Assembly (NCBI RefSeq): GCF_033304595.1
Contig: NZ_CP116341.1
Location: 1,841,001-1,905,000, forward strand
Reading direction: 5' to 3'
DNA from: Sporosarcina jeotgali
GTDB taxonomy: Bacteria; Bacillota; Bacilli; Bacillales_A; Planococcaceae
DNA length: 64,000 nt
In this document: in pieces, positions 50,143 through 59,254 of the stretch
How the letters are laid out: every line of letters starts with the position of its first letter
How positions within the stretch are numbered: position 1 is the stretch's first letter
Position numbers and translations under genes: made by a program
The notes under the pieces: model-generated
Told to the model about the DNA's origin: nothing
Seen by the model: only the letters and a program-made list of their open reading frames with translations
Database searches by the model: none

Positions 50143-50218
50143 AACTGCGTCAAATACATAAATGATTTGAACGACAGGTTTTATTATAGGCAAAGAATGA
50201 AAATAAGTCAACAGCTTT

Positions 50219-50722
50219 TTAATTTGTTGTGAAAAACACTTTTTCTACAGCTTCGCCAGTCTCCGGACTGCGGAATGTCACCATAAGAGAATCCCCTTGT
50301 TCGATCACCGCATACGTCGCAACACGCCCGTCTCTAGGAAGCAGCGTACTCCCTGGATTTACATACAGCACGCCATCCTGCAGTTCCGCCCCGTACAGGT
50401 GTGAGTGGCCGAATAACACGATGTTGGCATTCACTTGCTCTGCAGCGTATTTCAGCTGCATGAGCGACTCTTTCACACCATGCTGGTGGCCGTGGACCAT
50501 TACTATTTTTTGATTGCCCAATTCAGTTGTTGCTGACTCCGGAAATGTCCCGTTCCAGTCACAGTTGCCTTGAACAATTTCAATCCCTTGCAAAATGCCC
50601 GCATCTGCCGCCAATTCACTATCACCACAATGGAAATATCCATCTGCACCGGTTTCCCGATCACGGATCGATTGGATCGTTTCCTGATCACCGTGGGAGT
50701 CGCTCATTACGATCAGTTTCAT
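50219..50722 (-). CDS. ysnB: YfcE/MJ0936-type metallophosphodiesterase (YsnB)
   Basis: 167 residues with the calcineurin-like metal motifs: SDSHGD (D-x-H), [16 protein letters not shown] (GNCD), VHGHQHG and LFGHSHLYG. Dinuclear metal site on a cytoplasmic enzyme that hydrolyses small phosphodiesters; the natural substrate is unknown. Start overlaps the rdgB stop by 4 bp (ATGA), so it is translationally coupled. Last gene of rph-rdgB-ysnB, as in B. subtilis. Confidence 0.92.
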   Translation of the reverse strand: MKLIVMSDSHGDQETIQSIRDRETGADGYFHCGDSELAADAGILQGIEIVQGNCDWNGTFPESATTELGNQKIVMVHGHQHGVKESLMQLKYAAEQVNANIVLFGHSHLYGAELQDGVLYVNPGSTLLPRDGRVATYAVIEQGDSLMVTFRSPETGEAVEKVFFTTN

Positions 50723-51333
50723 GCGTTCATCCCCGCCTCACTGATTAGACTTGGAAGATGCTTTTCGAACTTGCGCATCGCTTCGCCTCTGTGGGAAATC
50801 GCAGCTTTTTCAGCCGGCGTCAACTCTGCCATCGCTTTTTCTTCAGATGGCACATAGAAAATCGGATCATAACCGAAGCCATTCTCTCCATGACGTTCAA
50901 ATAGAATGGATCCCTCACAGCTTCCTGAAAATGTCTGTGTTTCAATTCCAGGACCTGCGATTGCCAGCACGCAGCGGAACCGAGCATCTCTAGAGCCTTC
51001 AGGAACGTCTTTAAGGCCGTTTAACGCTTTATCGATATTGGCCTCGTCATCCTTAGGTTCGCCCGCGTAACGTGCCGAGTAGACACCTGGTTCACCGTTT
51101 AATGCATCAATCTCAAGACCACTGTCATCAGAAATGACCCATTTGCCTAAAAACTTCGCTGTTTCTTCCGCTTTTAGAATCGCATTCTCTTCGAATGTCG
51201 TTCCCGTTTCCTCTACTTCAATCGGCTCGTCTAGATCTTTCAAAGAAATTACTTCGATGCCGTGTGGTTTGAATAACTCTTCGAAATCTCTTACTTTCCC
51301 TTTATTGTTTGTTGCAACTAAAATTTGTTTCAT
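50719..51333 (-). CDS. rdgB: XTP/dITP diphosphatase (RdgB/HAM1; YsnA)
   Basis: 204 residues. House-cleaning NTP pyrophosphatase that removes ITP, dITP and XTP. Motifs: [17 protein letters not shown] (substrate loop), [35 protein letters not shown] (metal ligands) and [19 protein letters not shown]. Overlaps rph by 4 bp and ysnB by 4 bp, so the three genes are tightly coupled. Confidence 0.95.
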   Translation of the reverse strand: MKQILVATNNKGKVRDFEELFKPHGIEVISLKDLDEPIEVEETGTTFEENAILKAEETAKFLGKWVISDDSGLEIDALNGEPGVYSARYAGEPKDDEANIDKALNGLKDVPEGSRDARFRCVLAIAGPGIETQTFSGSCEGSILFERHGENGFGYDPIFYVPSEEKAMAELTPAEKAAISHRGEAMRKFEKHLPSLISEAGMNA

Positions 51334-52088
51334 TGTGCAGCCTCCTCTTTTGACTCAATCATGTCACAAATCGTTCCGAGTGCTTGTTTTTGCAGGTCAA
51401 TCAATTGCTGGATGCCGTTTTCCGCAAGATCCAGAAGTCCATTCATCTCTTTGCGAGTGAATGTAGACTCTTCGCCTGTGCCTTGTAACTCAACAAATTC
51501 GCCGGTGCTCGTCATGACAACGTTCATATCCACCGCTGCGGATGAATCTTCGACGTAATCCAAATCCAAAATGAGCTCATTTGAATCTGATTTTCCAACA
51601 CTTGTTGCAGCCAGGTATTGAGTAATCGGGAATTTCGGCAATTTTTTTCGCTCGACGATCCCCGCAGTGGCCATTGCCATCGCTACAAACGCTCCCGTAA
51701 TCGATGCTGTACGTGTTCCGCCGTCGGCTTGGATGACATCACAGTCGATCCAAATCGTCCGCTCTCCCAGCGCTTCCAGGTCAATGACTGCCCGCAATGC
51801 TCTGCCGATCAAACGCTGGATTTCCATCGTACGGCCGCCAATTTTCCCTTTAGATGCTTCACGCTGTGTCCGTTGTCCTGTTGCTCTAGGCAGCATGGAA
51901 TATTCTGCAGTTACCCAGCCTTTTCCGCTTCCGCGTAAAAACGGCGGTACCCGATCTTCCACAGATGCTGTACAAATCACTTTTGTATTGCCAACTGTGA
52001 TCAGAACCGAGCCTTCCGGATGAAGTAAATAATCCTTTTCAATCTGTACATTTCTTAGAGCGTCAACTGCTCGTCCATCATGTCTCAT
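51330..52088 (-). CDS. rph: Ribonuclease PH
   Basis: 252 residues of the PH exoribonuclease family, which trims tRNA 3' ends with phosphate as co-substrate. Motifs: [69 protein letters not shown] (phosphate site). Start ATG 52088, AAGGAATATACTA upstream. In B. subtilis gerM lies between racE and rph; here there is only 135 bp with a terminator. Confidence 0.95.
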   Translation of the reverse strand: MRHDGRAVDALRNVQIEKDYLLHPEGSVLITVGNTKVICTASVEDRVPPFLRGSGKGWVTAEYSMLPRATGQRTQREASKGKIGGRTMEIQRLIGRALRAVIDLEALGERTIWIDCDVIQADGGTRTASITGAFVAMAMATAGIVERKKLPKFPITQYLAATSVGKSDSNELILDLDYVEDSSAAVDMNVVMTSTGEFVELQGTGEESTFTRKEMNGLLDLAENGIQQLIDLQKQALGTICDMIESKEEAAQ

Positions 52089-52146
52089 TAGTATATTCCT
52101 TCTTTCTTTTCATCCATCCATCTTATCATAACCATTCAAACCCGCG

Positions 52147-52176
52147 CAAAAACCCGGCTGCCAGCTCGCCGGGTTA
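52147..52176 (-). terminator. Terminator between racE and rph
   Basis: AACCCGGC / GCCGGGTT stem, then five T on the minus strand. Separates the marR-racE unit from rph-rdgB-ysnB. Confidence 0.85.
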
Positions 52177-52223
52177 AGATTACTTTAATTATTTCAACAA
52201 GCATCACTGCGGCATCCTGCATC

Positions 52224-53030
52224 TTAAAGAACTAGCTTCTCCACCATAGGATCCTCTATATGCAGCCAGTCTTTTACGATTAATTCAAAATGAGCTGGGT
52301 CACCCGTTGTGTAGAACACAGACTTTCGTGCAGTCACGGTTTCCCGCTGTAACTGCAGTTCATCCAAAATCCGAATGGACATATCTGCTGTCGCTGAACC
52401 TGATGTAATGAGTTCAGTGCCTGCAGGCAAATGCTTCCGAATAAAGTGCGACAACAGCGGGAAATGCGTACATCCCAATATTGCAGCATCGAACGTCTCG
52501 TCAGATAGTGGAACAAGCGTCTTTTCGACAACTCGGTCCGCCTCTTCTAACTTGTATACGCCGCGTTCTACAATGGGAACAAATTCAGGACACGCGAGTC
52601 CATGAATATACGCATCAGGCGCCAATGCTAAAATTGCATGGTCATATGCCTGACTCTTCACAGTCCCGCTTGTCCCGAGAACTACAATCCGCTTTGTCTT
52701 CGATTTTTCAACCGCTGTTCGGGCACCTGGCTCAATCACTCCGATAATCGGGAAATTGAACAAAGGCTGAACGTGCTCCAATGCAAATGCGGTCGCCGTG
52801 TTACAAGCAATGACAGCCATTTTGACGCCGAATTTGTCGAGTGCACTGATAAGTTCATGCGTGAACTGGACGACTTCTTGCGGAGACCGATTGCCATATG
52901 GGCACCGGGCGTCATCTCCTATGTATAAAAATTGTTCGTTCGGCATTCGATTCAGAAGCTCGTCCATCACAGTGAGACCGCCCACTCCTGAGTCGATAAT
53001 GCCGATGGGTAAATCTGAGAGTTCGGTCAT
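52224..53030 (-). CDS. racE: Glutamate racemase
   Basis: 268 residues, cofactor-independent racemase making D-glutamate for peptidoglycan. Both catalytic cysteines are visible (AVIACNTATAFAL and LGCTHFPLLSHFI), with GIIDSGVGGLTVM and DDARCPYGNRSP at the N-terminus. Begins 1 bp after the MarR stop with only a weak internal ribosome site, which suggests translational coupling. Confidence 0.95.
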   Translation of the reverse strand: MTELSDLPIGIIDSGVGGLTVMDELLNRMPNEQFLYIGDDARCPYGNRSPQEVVQFTHELISALDKFGVKMAVIACNTATAFALEHVQPLFNFPIIGVIEPGARTAVEKSKTKRIVVLGTSGTVKSQAYDHAILALAPDAYIHGLACPEFVPIVERGVYKLEEADRVVEKTLVPLSDETFDAAILGCTHFPLLSHFIRKHLPAGTELITSGSATADMSIRILDELQLQRETVTARKSVFYTTGDPAHFELIVKDWLHIEDPMVEKLVL

Positions 53031-53031
53031 G

Positions 53032-53496
53032 TTAATCTTTGCTCATTTCCACGTGTAGTTTTGACAGCAGTTCTGTAAACGTTGACAATTCTTTCGGGTT
53101 AAAATCTTTTACTACATCTTGCAAGTATTCGCGTCGCTTATCGATTACCTCTTCGATTACTCGCTCTCCTTCAGCTAACAGATGAATTCGTACCACACGA
53201 CGGTCTTTTTCGTCCCGTACACGTTTCACCAATTCATTCTTTTCCATTCGATCGACTAAATCAGTCGTCGTGCTGAATGCCAAAAACATTCTGTTCGACA
53301 AATCACCGATTGTCATATCTCCATGTTCAAATAACCATTGGAGCGCAACGAATTGAGGAGGTGTAATCGTATAGTTACTTAAAATCTTGCGCCCTTGCTG
53401 CTTTATGATTGCTGCGATATAACGCAAATCTTTTTCCATATGATGAATTTCTTCAAGATTTGCTGTGACCTTTTCCGTCAATGATACCAGCTCCAA
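53032..53496 (-). CDS. MarR family transcriptional regulator (YsmB-like)
   Basis: 154 residues: helical dimer interface, winged helix-turn-helix (about 55-110; GDMTIGDLSNRMFLAFSTTT, VKRVRDEKDRRVVRIHL wing). Located directly before racE as ysmB is in B. subtilis. Ligand and targets unknown. Start not strongly marked; the ATG at 53496 lacks a good AGGAGG. Confidence 0.88.
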   Translation of the reverse strand: MELVSLTEKVTANLEEIHHMEKDLRYIAAIIKQQGRKILSNYTITPPQFVALQWLFEHGDMTIGDLSNRMFLAFSTTTDLVDRMEKNELVKRVRDEKDRRVVRIHLLAEGERVIEEVIDKRREYLQDVVKDFNPKELSTFTELLSKLHVEMSKD

Positions 53497-53654
53497 ATCA
53501 TGAGTTTGCTTATTATTTTCCTCTTAAATCATCTAAAAAGCAATACATATCTAGTTGTCTGATCTTCTGAGGTTTCACATTTGACCATGACTCCACGGGA
53601 TTGTCACATTTGAACGAGGTGCTTGTGCAGTTTCTCTTGGACGTCACTGACCCC

Positions 53655-54044
53655 TCAAATTTCCTTCACAATTGTTCCTGCATAAGAATCATGAGGTAAA
53701 ACCTTTCCATCATCTTTCTCGAACCCTTGACGATTGCCGATAAATTGAAACGTATTAAACGTATCTCGATAAAAAGTTCGTTTTAATAGCTGTTTTGTAT
53801 TCAAATCCGTTCCATTTTCGCTTTCCAAAACTAATCCCATTTTCTTATAACCAACAGTTTGTCCACTTCTAACTAGTTGAACACATTCAAGTGTGCACAT
53901 AACAACTGATGGCGTCACAAGTGCATGAATTGCTTCATTTTTCACCTTTTTACGGAGAAAATATTCACTTACGCCAATTACGGCAGCGGATAGTGCTAAG
54001 TCTATAAAATAGGCTTTCATTCGTTTTTTTGTAATTGGTTTCAT
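53655..54044 (-). CDS. Small RDD-like membrane protein
   Basis: 129 residues. KKRMKAYFIDLALSAAVIG has the Arg-(x)n-Asp start of RDD proteins, followed by a second helix (about 43-60) and GQTVGYKKMGLVLESENG, which corresponds to the RDD G-K-x-x-x-x-K-x-x-x-G segment, then RTFYRD. Slightly short but apparently complete; ATG with GGGGGAG upstream. It lies between marR and gerE, where B. subtilis has no such gene, so it is probably an insertion in the synteny block. Confidence 0.7.
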   Translation of the reverse strand: MKPITKKRMKAYFIDLALSAAVIGVSEYFLRKKVKNEAIHALVTPSVVMCTLECVQLVRSGQTVGYKKMGLVLESENGTDLNTKQLLKRTFYRDTFNTFQFIGNRQGFEKDDGKVLPHDSYAGTIVKEI

Positions 54045-54213
54045 TTACTGCTCCCCCTATTGAATTGCATGAATGAATTCGGTAAATCTATTCCTTGTTC
54101 ACCTATTTTACCACATGCTCAGCTACCCATCCGACTCACATATCTTGCAGCCCCATCATAAAAAGAAAAAAGGCTGCAGATTCCTCCACAACCTTTCTTA
54201 AAGCATACAGGTA

Positions 54214-54435
54214 TTAATCCAAACTGAGCTCGCCGAGTCTAAGCAATTCTATCATCGCTTGTGCTCGACCAGAAACGCCCAGTTTTTGAATCGTATTTGA
54301 AATGTGATTGCGGACCGTTTTTTCACTGATGCCAAGCTTTGCCGCAATTTCTTTCGTTGTATGGTCAGCTATGAGCAATGTAAAAATTTCACGTTCCCTG
54401 CCAGTGAGAACAGATCGGTTGTTTAACTCCTCCAT
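54214..54435 (-). CDS. gerE: GerE, LuxR-type spore-coat regulator
   Basis: 73 residues, a stand-alone LuxR-type helix-turn-helix: LTGREREIFTLLIADHTTKE, AAKLGISEKTVRNHISNTIQ, KLGVSGRAQAMIELLRLGEL. This is the size and sequence of B. subtilis GerE, the last regulator of the mother-cell programme in sporulation. Start: TTG 54438 and ATG 54435 are adjacent after AGGAGGGG; ATG taken. The gene order gerE-sdhB is also as in B. subtilis. Confidence 0.93.
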   Translation of the reverse strand: MEELNNRSVLTGREREIFTLLIADHTTKEIAAKLGISEKTVRNHISNTIQKLGVSGRAQAMIELLRLGELSLD

Positions 54436-54500
54436 CAAGACGCGCCCCTCCTATTCGGTTTCCCTTTACAGTATTCCAAATAGAGAAAGGCTGTGCCGGC

Positions 54501-54956
54501 TTAATTCCTAGTTCTTTCGAAGAACAACTCTTTTTCCTCTTCTGTCCAAGCTGCACCCGAGCCTGTTTTCTTCGAAATTTGAACCATCGCACCGCGTCCT
54601 GTGAATACAACTTCCCCCTTCGTATTCTTCGCCATATAATGAATATCGACTGAACTGTTCCCAATCGAGTCGGCTTTTACATACACATCAATCGATTCGT
54701 CAAAAAACACCTGCTTCATATAATCACACTGCAAATCCGCCACAACCGGAATCCGCTCTCCCTTAGGATCCAGCCAATCATTCATCAAGCCTAAGCTTTT
54801 CAAATAATCAATCCGTGCCTGCTCAAAATACGCAAACGTCACGGTATTATTCAAATGCCCAAACATATCGGTCTCCGAAAATCGAACTCGCATAGGCGCT
54901 GAAAATCGAAACCCGGCTTCCCACTCTTCAAAATTCTCAATATAACTCTGCTTCAT
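54501..54956 (-). CDS. Acyl-CoA thioesterase (hot-dog fold, YsmA-like)
   Basis: 151 residues from ATG 54956 (GGGGGAG 6 nt upstream). 4HBT hot-dog fold: RFSETDMFGHLNNTVTFAYF carries the Asp of the active site, and VYVKADSIGNSSVDIHYMAK continues the sheet. It hydrolyses acyl-CoA (or 4-hydroxybenzoyl-CoA-like) thioesters. Position between gerE and sdhB matches ysmA. Confidence 0.88.
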   Translation of the reverse strand: MKQSYIENFEEWEAGFRFSAPMRVRFSETDMFGHLNNTVTFAYFEQARIDYLKSLGLMNDWLDPKGERIPVVADLQCDYMKQVFFDESIDVYVKADSIGNSSVDIHYMAKNTKGEVVFTGRGAMVQISKKTGSGAAWTEEEKELFFERTRN

Positions 54957-55067
54957 TCTATTCTCCCCCAGTTCAATAAGTGAATCATCATTCATTCTTT
55001 GATTATATCAAACAACTCAGACAATAAGTAGCGAAACCCTGCAAGGGATTTTTAGAGTTCATTCCAA

Positions 55068-55109
55068 CAAAAAAAGCCCGGAAAATCAGCTCTCGCTGAA
55101 TTTCCAGGC
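55068..55109 (-). terminator. Terminator of sdhCAB
   Basis: GCC-GGAAA-TCAGC / GCTGA-TTTCC-GGC stem, followed on the minus strand by seven or more T. 17 nt past the sdhB stop. Confidence 0.9.
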
Positions 55110-55125
55110 AGTTTTCTAGCAGACA

Positions 55126-55926
55126 TCAGTCTACCATATGGTCACTTCCGAAGAAGTTCTTAAACATCTGTACAGTTGTCGCACGGTTCATCGCCGCAAT
55201 TGACGTCGTCAAAGGAATTCCTTTTGGACACGCAACTACACAGTTCTGTGAGTTGCCGCACTCTGCAATTCCTCCATCCGTCATCAATGCTGCCAAGCGC
55301 TCGTCCTTGTTCTGTGCACCCGTTGGATGGGTATTGAACAAACGAACTTGTGAAAGCGCGAATGGTCCCATGAAGTTCGTGCTGTCGTTCACATTCGGGC
55401 ATGCCTCAAGACATACACCGCAAGTCATACATTTTGAAAGTTCATATGCCCACTGGCGCTTACGCTCAGGCATACGCGGACCTTCACCAAGATCATACGT
55501 ACCATCGATTGGAATCCATGCTTTGATTTTCTTAAGAGAATCGAACATGCCTTCACGATCGACAACCAAGTCACGAACGACTGGGAATGTACGCATCGGC
55601 TCTAATTTAATAGGCTGTGTCAACTGATCAACCAGCGCAGTACATGACTGGCGCGGACGTCCATTGATAACCATTGAACATGCTCCGCAAACTTCTTCCA
55701 GACAGTTCATGTCCCAGTTAATCGGCGTAGTCTTTTCACCATTTTTATTCACTGGGTTCCGTCGGATTTCCATGAGTGCAGAAATGACGTTCATGTTGGG
55801 CTTATATGGGATTTCGAAAGATTCCATGTACGGTGCAGATTCAGGTGTATCTTGCCGCTGGATATCGAATAGAATTGTTTTACCTGGTGCTGTTTGTTCT
55901 TGTACAGCAGTTTGTTGTTCGCTCAC
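55126..55926 (-). CDS. sdhB: Succinate dehydrogenase iron-sulphur subunit
   Basis: 266 residues. Carries electrons from the flavoprotein to menaquinone. 2Fe-2S ligands Cys75, Cys80, Cys83, Cys95; the 4Fe-4S and 3Fe-4S clusters are bound by Cys166, 169, 172 and 233, and Cys176, 223, 229. GTG start at 55926 with AAAGGAG 10 nt upstream; 35 bp after sdhA. Last gene of sdhCAB. Confidence 0.97.
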   Translation of the reverse strand: MSEQQTAVQEQTAPGKTILFDIQRQDTPESAPYMESFEIPYKPNMNVISALMEIRRNPVNKNGEKTTPINWDMNCLEEVCGACSMVINGRPRQSCTALVDQLTQPIKLEPMRTFPVVRDLVVDREGMFDSLKKIKAWIPIDGTYDLGEGPRMPERKRQWAYELSKCMTCGVCLEACPNVNDSTNFMGPFALSQVRLFNTHPTGAQNKDERLAALMTDGGIAECGNSQNCVVACPKGIPLTTSIAAMNRATTVQMFKNFFGSDHMVD

Positions 55927-55961
55927 TTCTGTCAGTCTCCTTTCGATAGGGAATTATCGAC

Positions 55962-57707
55962 TTACGATTTAGAATAATCGCGTTTACGAGGTGGAATCAA
56001 AGAAATGTCTACATCTTCATACGTTAAGATTGGTGCAGATTCTCCGTCGAACGTCGCAATTGTCGTTTTCAAGAAGTTTTCATCATCACGTTCTGGGAAA
56101 TCAGGCTTGTAGTGCGCACCGCGGCTCTCGTTACGGTTAAGCGCACCGAGCGTAATCACGCGAGCTAGATACAACATGTTCTTTAACTGACGAGTAAATG
56201 TCGCACCTTGGTTTGACCACTGTTGCGTATCCGTCATATCGATGTTTTCCCAACGCTCAAGCAATTCAAGGATCTTTTTATCTGTCGCTTCCAACTTATC
56301 GTTGTAACGAACAACCGTTACGTTCTCAGTCATGAGTTCACCAAGTTCGCGGTGAATTACATACGCGTTCTCAGTACCCTTCATGTTAAGAATTGCATCC
56401 CACTTCTCTTGCTCTTCTTTCACAGCGTCGTCAAATATTTTAGAAGGCATGTCATCTGCAGAGTGCTTCAGACCCTTCATATACTTAACGGCTTCTGGTC
56501 CAGCAAGCATTCCGCCATAGATCGCAGAAAGCAATGAGTTCGCGCCTAGACGGTTACCGCCGTGTTGCGAGTAATCACATTCACCAGCAGCAAACAATCC
56601 TGGGATTGAAGTATGCTGTTCGTAATCGACCCATAGTCCGCCCATTGAATAGTGAACTGCCGGGAAGATTTTCATCGGAACTTTACGTGGGTCATCCCCA
56701 GTAAACTTCTCATAAATCTCAATGATTCCGCCAAGCTTAACATCAAGCTCATGTGGATCTTTGTGGGACAAGTCCAGATAAACCATGTTTTCACCGTTGA
56801 TACCAAGGCGCTGGTTCACACACACGTCAAAGATTTCACGCGTTGCAACATCACGCGGCACAAGGTTACCGTAAGCTGGATATTTTTCCTCTAGGAAGTA
56901 CCAAGGCTTACCGTCTTTATAAGTCCAAATCCGGCCGCCTTCACCACGGGCAGATTCACTCATAAGACGAAGTTTGTCGTCTCCAGGAATTGCTGTCGGG
57001 TGAATCTGGATGAATTCGCCGTTTGCATATTTCGCACCTTGTTGATAAACGATAGATGCCGCTGAACCTGTATTGATCACAGAGTTTGTTGACTTACCAA
57101 AGATGATTCCTGGTCCGCCTGTTGCCATAATGACAGCGTCGCCAGGGAAAGCTTTGATTTCCATCGTTCTAAGGTTTTGTGCTTTAATACCGCGGCAAAC
57201 CCCTTCGTCATCTATAATAACGCCAAGGAATTCCCAGTGTTCGTATTTCTGAACGAGACCTGCAACCTCTTGCGCACGAACTTGCTCGTCCAATGCGTAA
57301 AGGAGCTGCTGCCCAGTAGTTGCACCTGCATAAGCGGTACGGTGGTGCATTGTTCCGCCAAAACGACGGAAGTCAAGAAGACCTTCTGGTGTACGGTTGA
57401 ACATAACACCCATCCGGTCGAGTAAGTGGATAATACCAGGAGCCGCATCTGCCATCGCTTTAACTGGTGGCTGGTTCGCTAGGAAGTCGCCTCCGTAAAT
57501 CGTATCGTCAAAGTGGATCCATGGTGAATCTCCTTCACCCTTCGTGTTCACGGCGCCGTTAATACCGCCTTGCGCACAAACGGAGTGAGAACGCTTTACA
57601 GGAACGAGGGAAAACAAGTCTACTCCTACGCCTTCTTCTGATGCTTTGATGGTCGCCATGAGGCCGGCTAGACCGCCGCCAACGACAATCACTCTACCTT
57701 TTGACAT
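55962..57707 (-). CDS. sdhA: Succinate dehydrogenase flavoprotein subunit
   Basis: 581 residues from ATG 57707 (GAGGAG about 10 nt upstream; the longer frame to 57725 overlaps the site). FAD-binding GGGLAGLMA, RSHSVCAQGGIN (covalent FAD His in RSHS), MHHRTAYAG, HPTAIPG, SARGEGG and the catalytic Arg region ASG-less YSMGGLWVDY. Oxidises succinate to fumarate in the TCA cycle, on the cytoplasmic side of the membrane. Confidence 0.97.
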   Translation of the reverse strand: MSKGRVIVVGGGLAGLMATIKASEEGVGVDLFSLVPVKRSHSVCAQGGINGAVNTKGEGDSPWIHFDDTIYGGDFLANQPPVKAMADAAPGIIHLLDRMGVMFNRTPEGLLDFRRFGGTMHHRTAYAGATTGQQLLYALDEQVRAQEVAGLVQKYEHWEFLGVIIDDEGVCRGIKAQNLRTMEIKAFPGDAVIMATGGPGIIFGKSTNSVINTGSAASIVYQQGAKYANGEFIQIHPTAIPGDDKLRLMSESARGEGGRIWTYKDGKPWYFLEEKYPAYGNLVPRDVATREIFDVCVNQRLGINGENMVYLDLSHKDPHELDVKLGGIIEIYEKFTGDDPRKVPMKIFPAVHYSMGGLWVDYEQHTSIPGLFAAGECDYSQHGGNRLGANSLLSAIYGGMLAGPEAVKYMKGLKHSADDMPSKIFDDAVKEEQEKWDAILNMKGTENAYVIHRELGELMTENVTVVRYNDKLEATDKKILELLERWENIDMTDTQQWSNQGATFTRQLKNMLYLARVITLGALNRNESRGAHYKPDFPERDDENFLKTTIATFDGESAPILTYEDVDISLIPPRKRDYSKS

Positions 57708-57750
57708 TATTGTTTCACTCCTCAAAGTTTACATAATAACGTATTATTTC

Positions 57751-58359
57751 TTATGCGAATGCGAATAGTGCGCGCATTCCAATTACAGAAAGTACTACGA
57801 AGATAATAAGCGTTACCCAAGTAACGATTTTTTGTGAGCGTGGTGATTGTGCCAATCCCCAAGTAACTAGGAATGACCAAACGCCGTTCGCCAAGTGGAA
57901 TGTAGCCGCAAGAATACCAAGTGCGTAGAAGACGATCATGAATGGATTAGAGAAAATATCCGCCATCATGTCAAAGTTGACTTCTGCACCGAATAATTTT
58001 TGGATACGTGTTTCATAAATGTGCCATGCAATGAAGATGACAAGGAATACACCTGTTATGCGCTGCAACATGAACATCCAGTTACGGAATGTTCCATATC
58101 GTTGCACGTTGTTTTTCGAAGTAAATGCTAAATACACTCCGTAAAACGCGTGGAACATGAGCGGTATGTAGATGACGAACCATTCCAGGAAATAAATGAA
58201 CGGCAGGTTTTCAATGAAATGCGCCGCAGTGTTAAATGATTCAGCACCTCTTGTTGCAAAATGGTTAATGATCAAGTGTTGCGTCACGAACAAACCAATC
58301 GGAATAATTCCAAGCAATGAATGCAAGCGGCGCCAGTAAAACTCTGATTCTCTCACCAA
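57751..58359 (-). CDS. sdhC: Succinate dehydrogenase cytochrome b558 subunit
   Basis: 202 residues, five membrane helices, Bacillus-type di-haem cytochrome b. His residues in helices (RLHSLLGIIPIGLFVTQHLI; MFHAFYGVYL; IAWHIYE; FHLANGVWSF) are the haem ligands. Anchors SdhAB and passes electrons to menaquinone. TTG start at 58359, 8 nt after GGGAGGG. First gene of the operon. Confidence 0.95.
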   Translation of the reverse strand: MVRESEFYWRRLHSLLGIIPIGLFVTQHLIINHFATRGAESFNTAAHFIENLPFIYFLEWFVIYIPLMFHAFYGVYLAFTSKNNVQRYGTFRNWMFMLQRITGVFLVIFIAWHIYETRIQKLFGAEVNFDMMADIFSNPFMIVFYALGILAATFHLANGVWSFLVTWGLAQSPRSQKIVTWVTLIIFVVLSVIGMRALFAFA

Positions 58360-58426
58360 GTGATTTACCCTCCCTTATTTATGAGCCGGATGTCTGATTC
58401 TGCCTGATAAAACCCCAAGCGAATGT

Positions 58427-58454
58427 TTGACGGTCCGTCTCTTCATGTTACAAT
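58427..58454 (+). promoter_or_regulatory. Probable sigma-A promoter of yslB
   Basis: TTGACG (58427-58432), 16-bp spacer, TACAAT (58449-58454), about 135 bp before the yslB start. Confidence 0.6.
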
Positions 58455-58589
58455 ATAATAACATGTACATTGTACTCCTCCATATTGGGAAGGTCAAGGT
58501 GACTTACTTGTCTGATTGACCTTTAGTTGCAAATCTTACGACATACCATTTAGAGGGAATTTGATAGATATGAAAGGGATGCTCGCGTT

Positions 58590-59009
58590 TTGGCACACGA
58601 AACAACTGGAGAGCCGACACGATTCGGCTACGAACTACTGAGAGACCATGTAATTCCCGGCATTCTCGGAAAACATGAAGATGACATTTTGTATTGGGCC
58701 GGAAAAGAGATTGCCCGGAAGTTCCCTGTCTTTTCCACAGATGAAATTCCTGATTTTTTTAACGAAGCCGGCTGGGGCGAGTTGAGTTTAGCAAGTTCAG
58801 GCAAGGAAGAAGCAGATTATCAATTATCAGAACGGATCATTTCTCCTGCCACCAAGGATTCCTACCACTTAGAATCCGGCTTCATTGCCGAGCAATATCA
58901 AATTGCGAATGGCTGCTTAACGGAATGTTACGGTTCACGAGATGAAAAAACGGGACAAATTGTCTTGCAGGTACGCTGGGATGAAACCTTTAAAATTGAA
59001 AAGAAATAA
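58590..59009 (+). CDS. yslB: YslB, DUF2507 family protein
   Basis: 139 residues. RFGYELLRDHVIPGILGKHE at the N-terminus and ILYWAGKEIARKFP identify DUF2507 (YslB), a heme-NO-binding/V4R-like fold of unknown role. It is divergent from sdhC, as in B. subtilis. Start TTG at 58590 (AAAGGGA upstream at 10 nt). Terminator immediately after. Confidence 0.9.
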   Translation: MAHETTGEPTRFGYELLRDHVIPGILGKHEDDILYWAGKEIARKFPVFSTDEIPDFFNEAGWGELSLASSGKEEADYQLSERIISPATKDSYHLESGFIAEQYQIANGCLTECYGSRDEKTGQIVLQVRWDETFKIEKK

Positions 59010-59012
59010 CTG

Positions 59013-59050
59013 ACTGGAGAATGAGCAATGGCTCATTCTTCAGTTTTTTT
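59013..59050 (+). terminator. Terminator of yslB
   Basis: ACTG-AGAATGAG / CTCATTCT-CAGT stem with loop CAATGG and seven T. Confidence 0.92.
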
Positions 59051-59254
59051 GTGCGGATCAGTCTTTATGAGATGCGTGCGATGCGATTAGGTCTTCTTTG
59101 AAATTGAATTGCTTCGCATGGCGAAGCTCACATTATAAGGTCTTGATTTTGATTGGTTAAGGTCACTTTTTCGCGAGTTGAGATTGGAATTCACCTAGAG
59201 TCTCGCCGCGGGATATGGGCTGTGTGTGGTTATGATCGCTTTCCCGGGGGTTAT

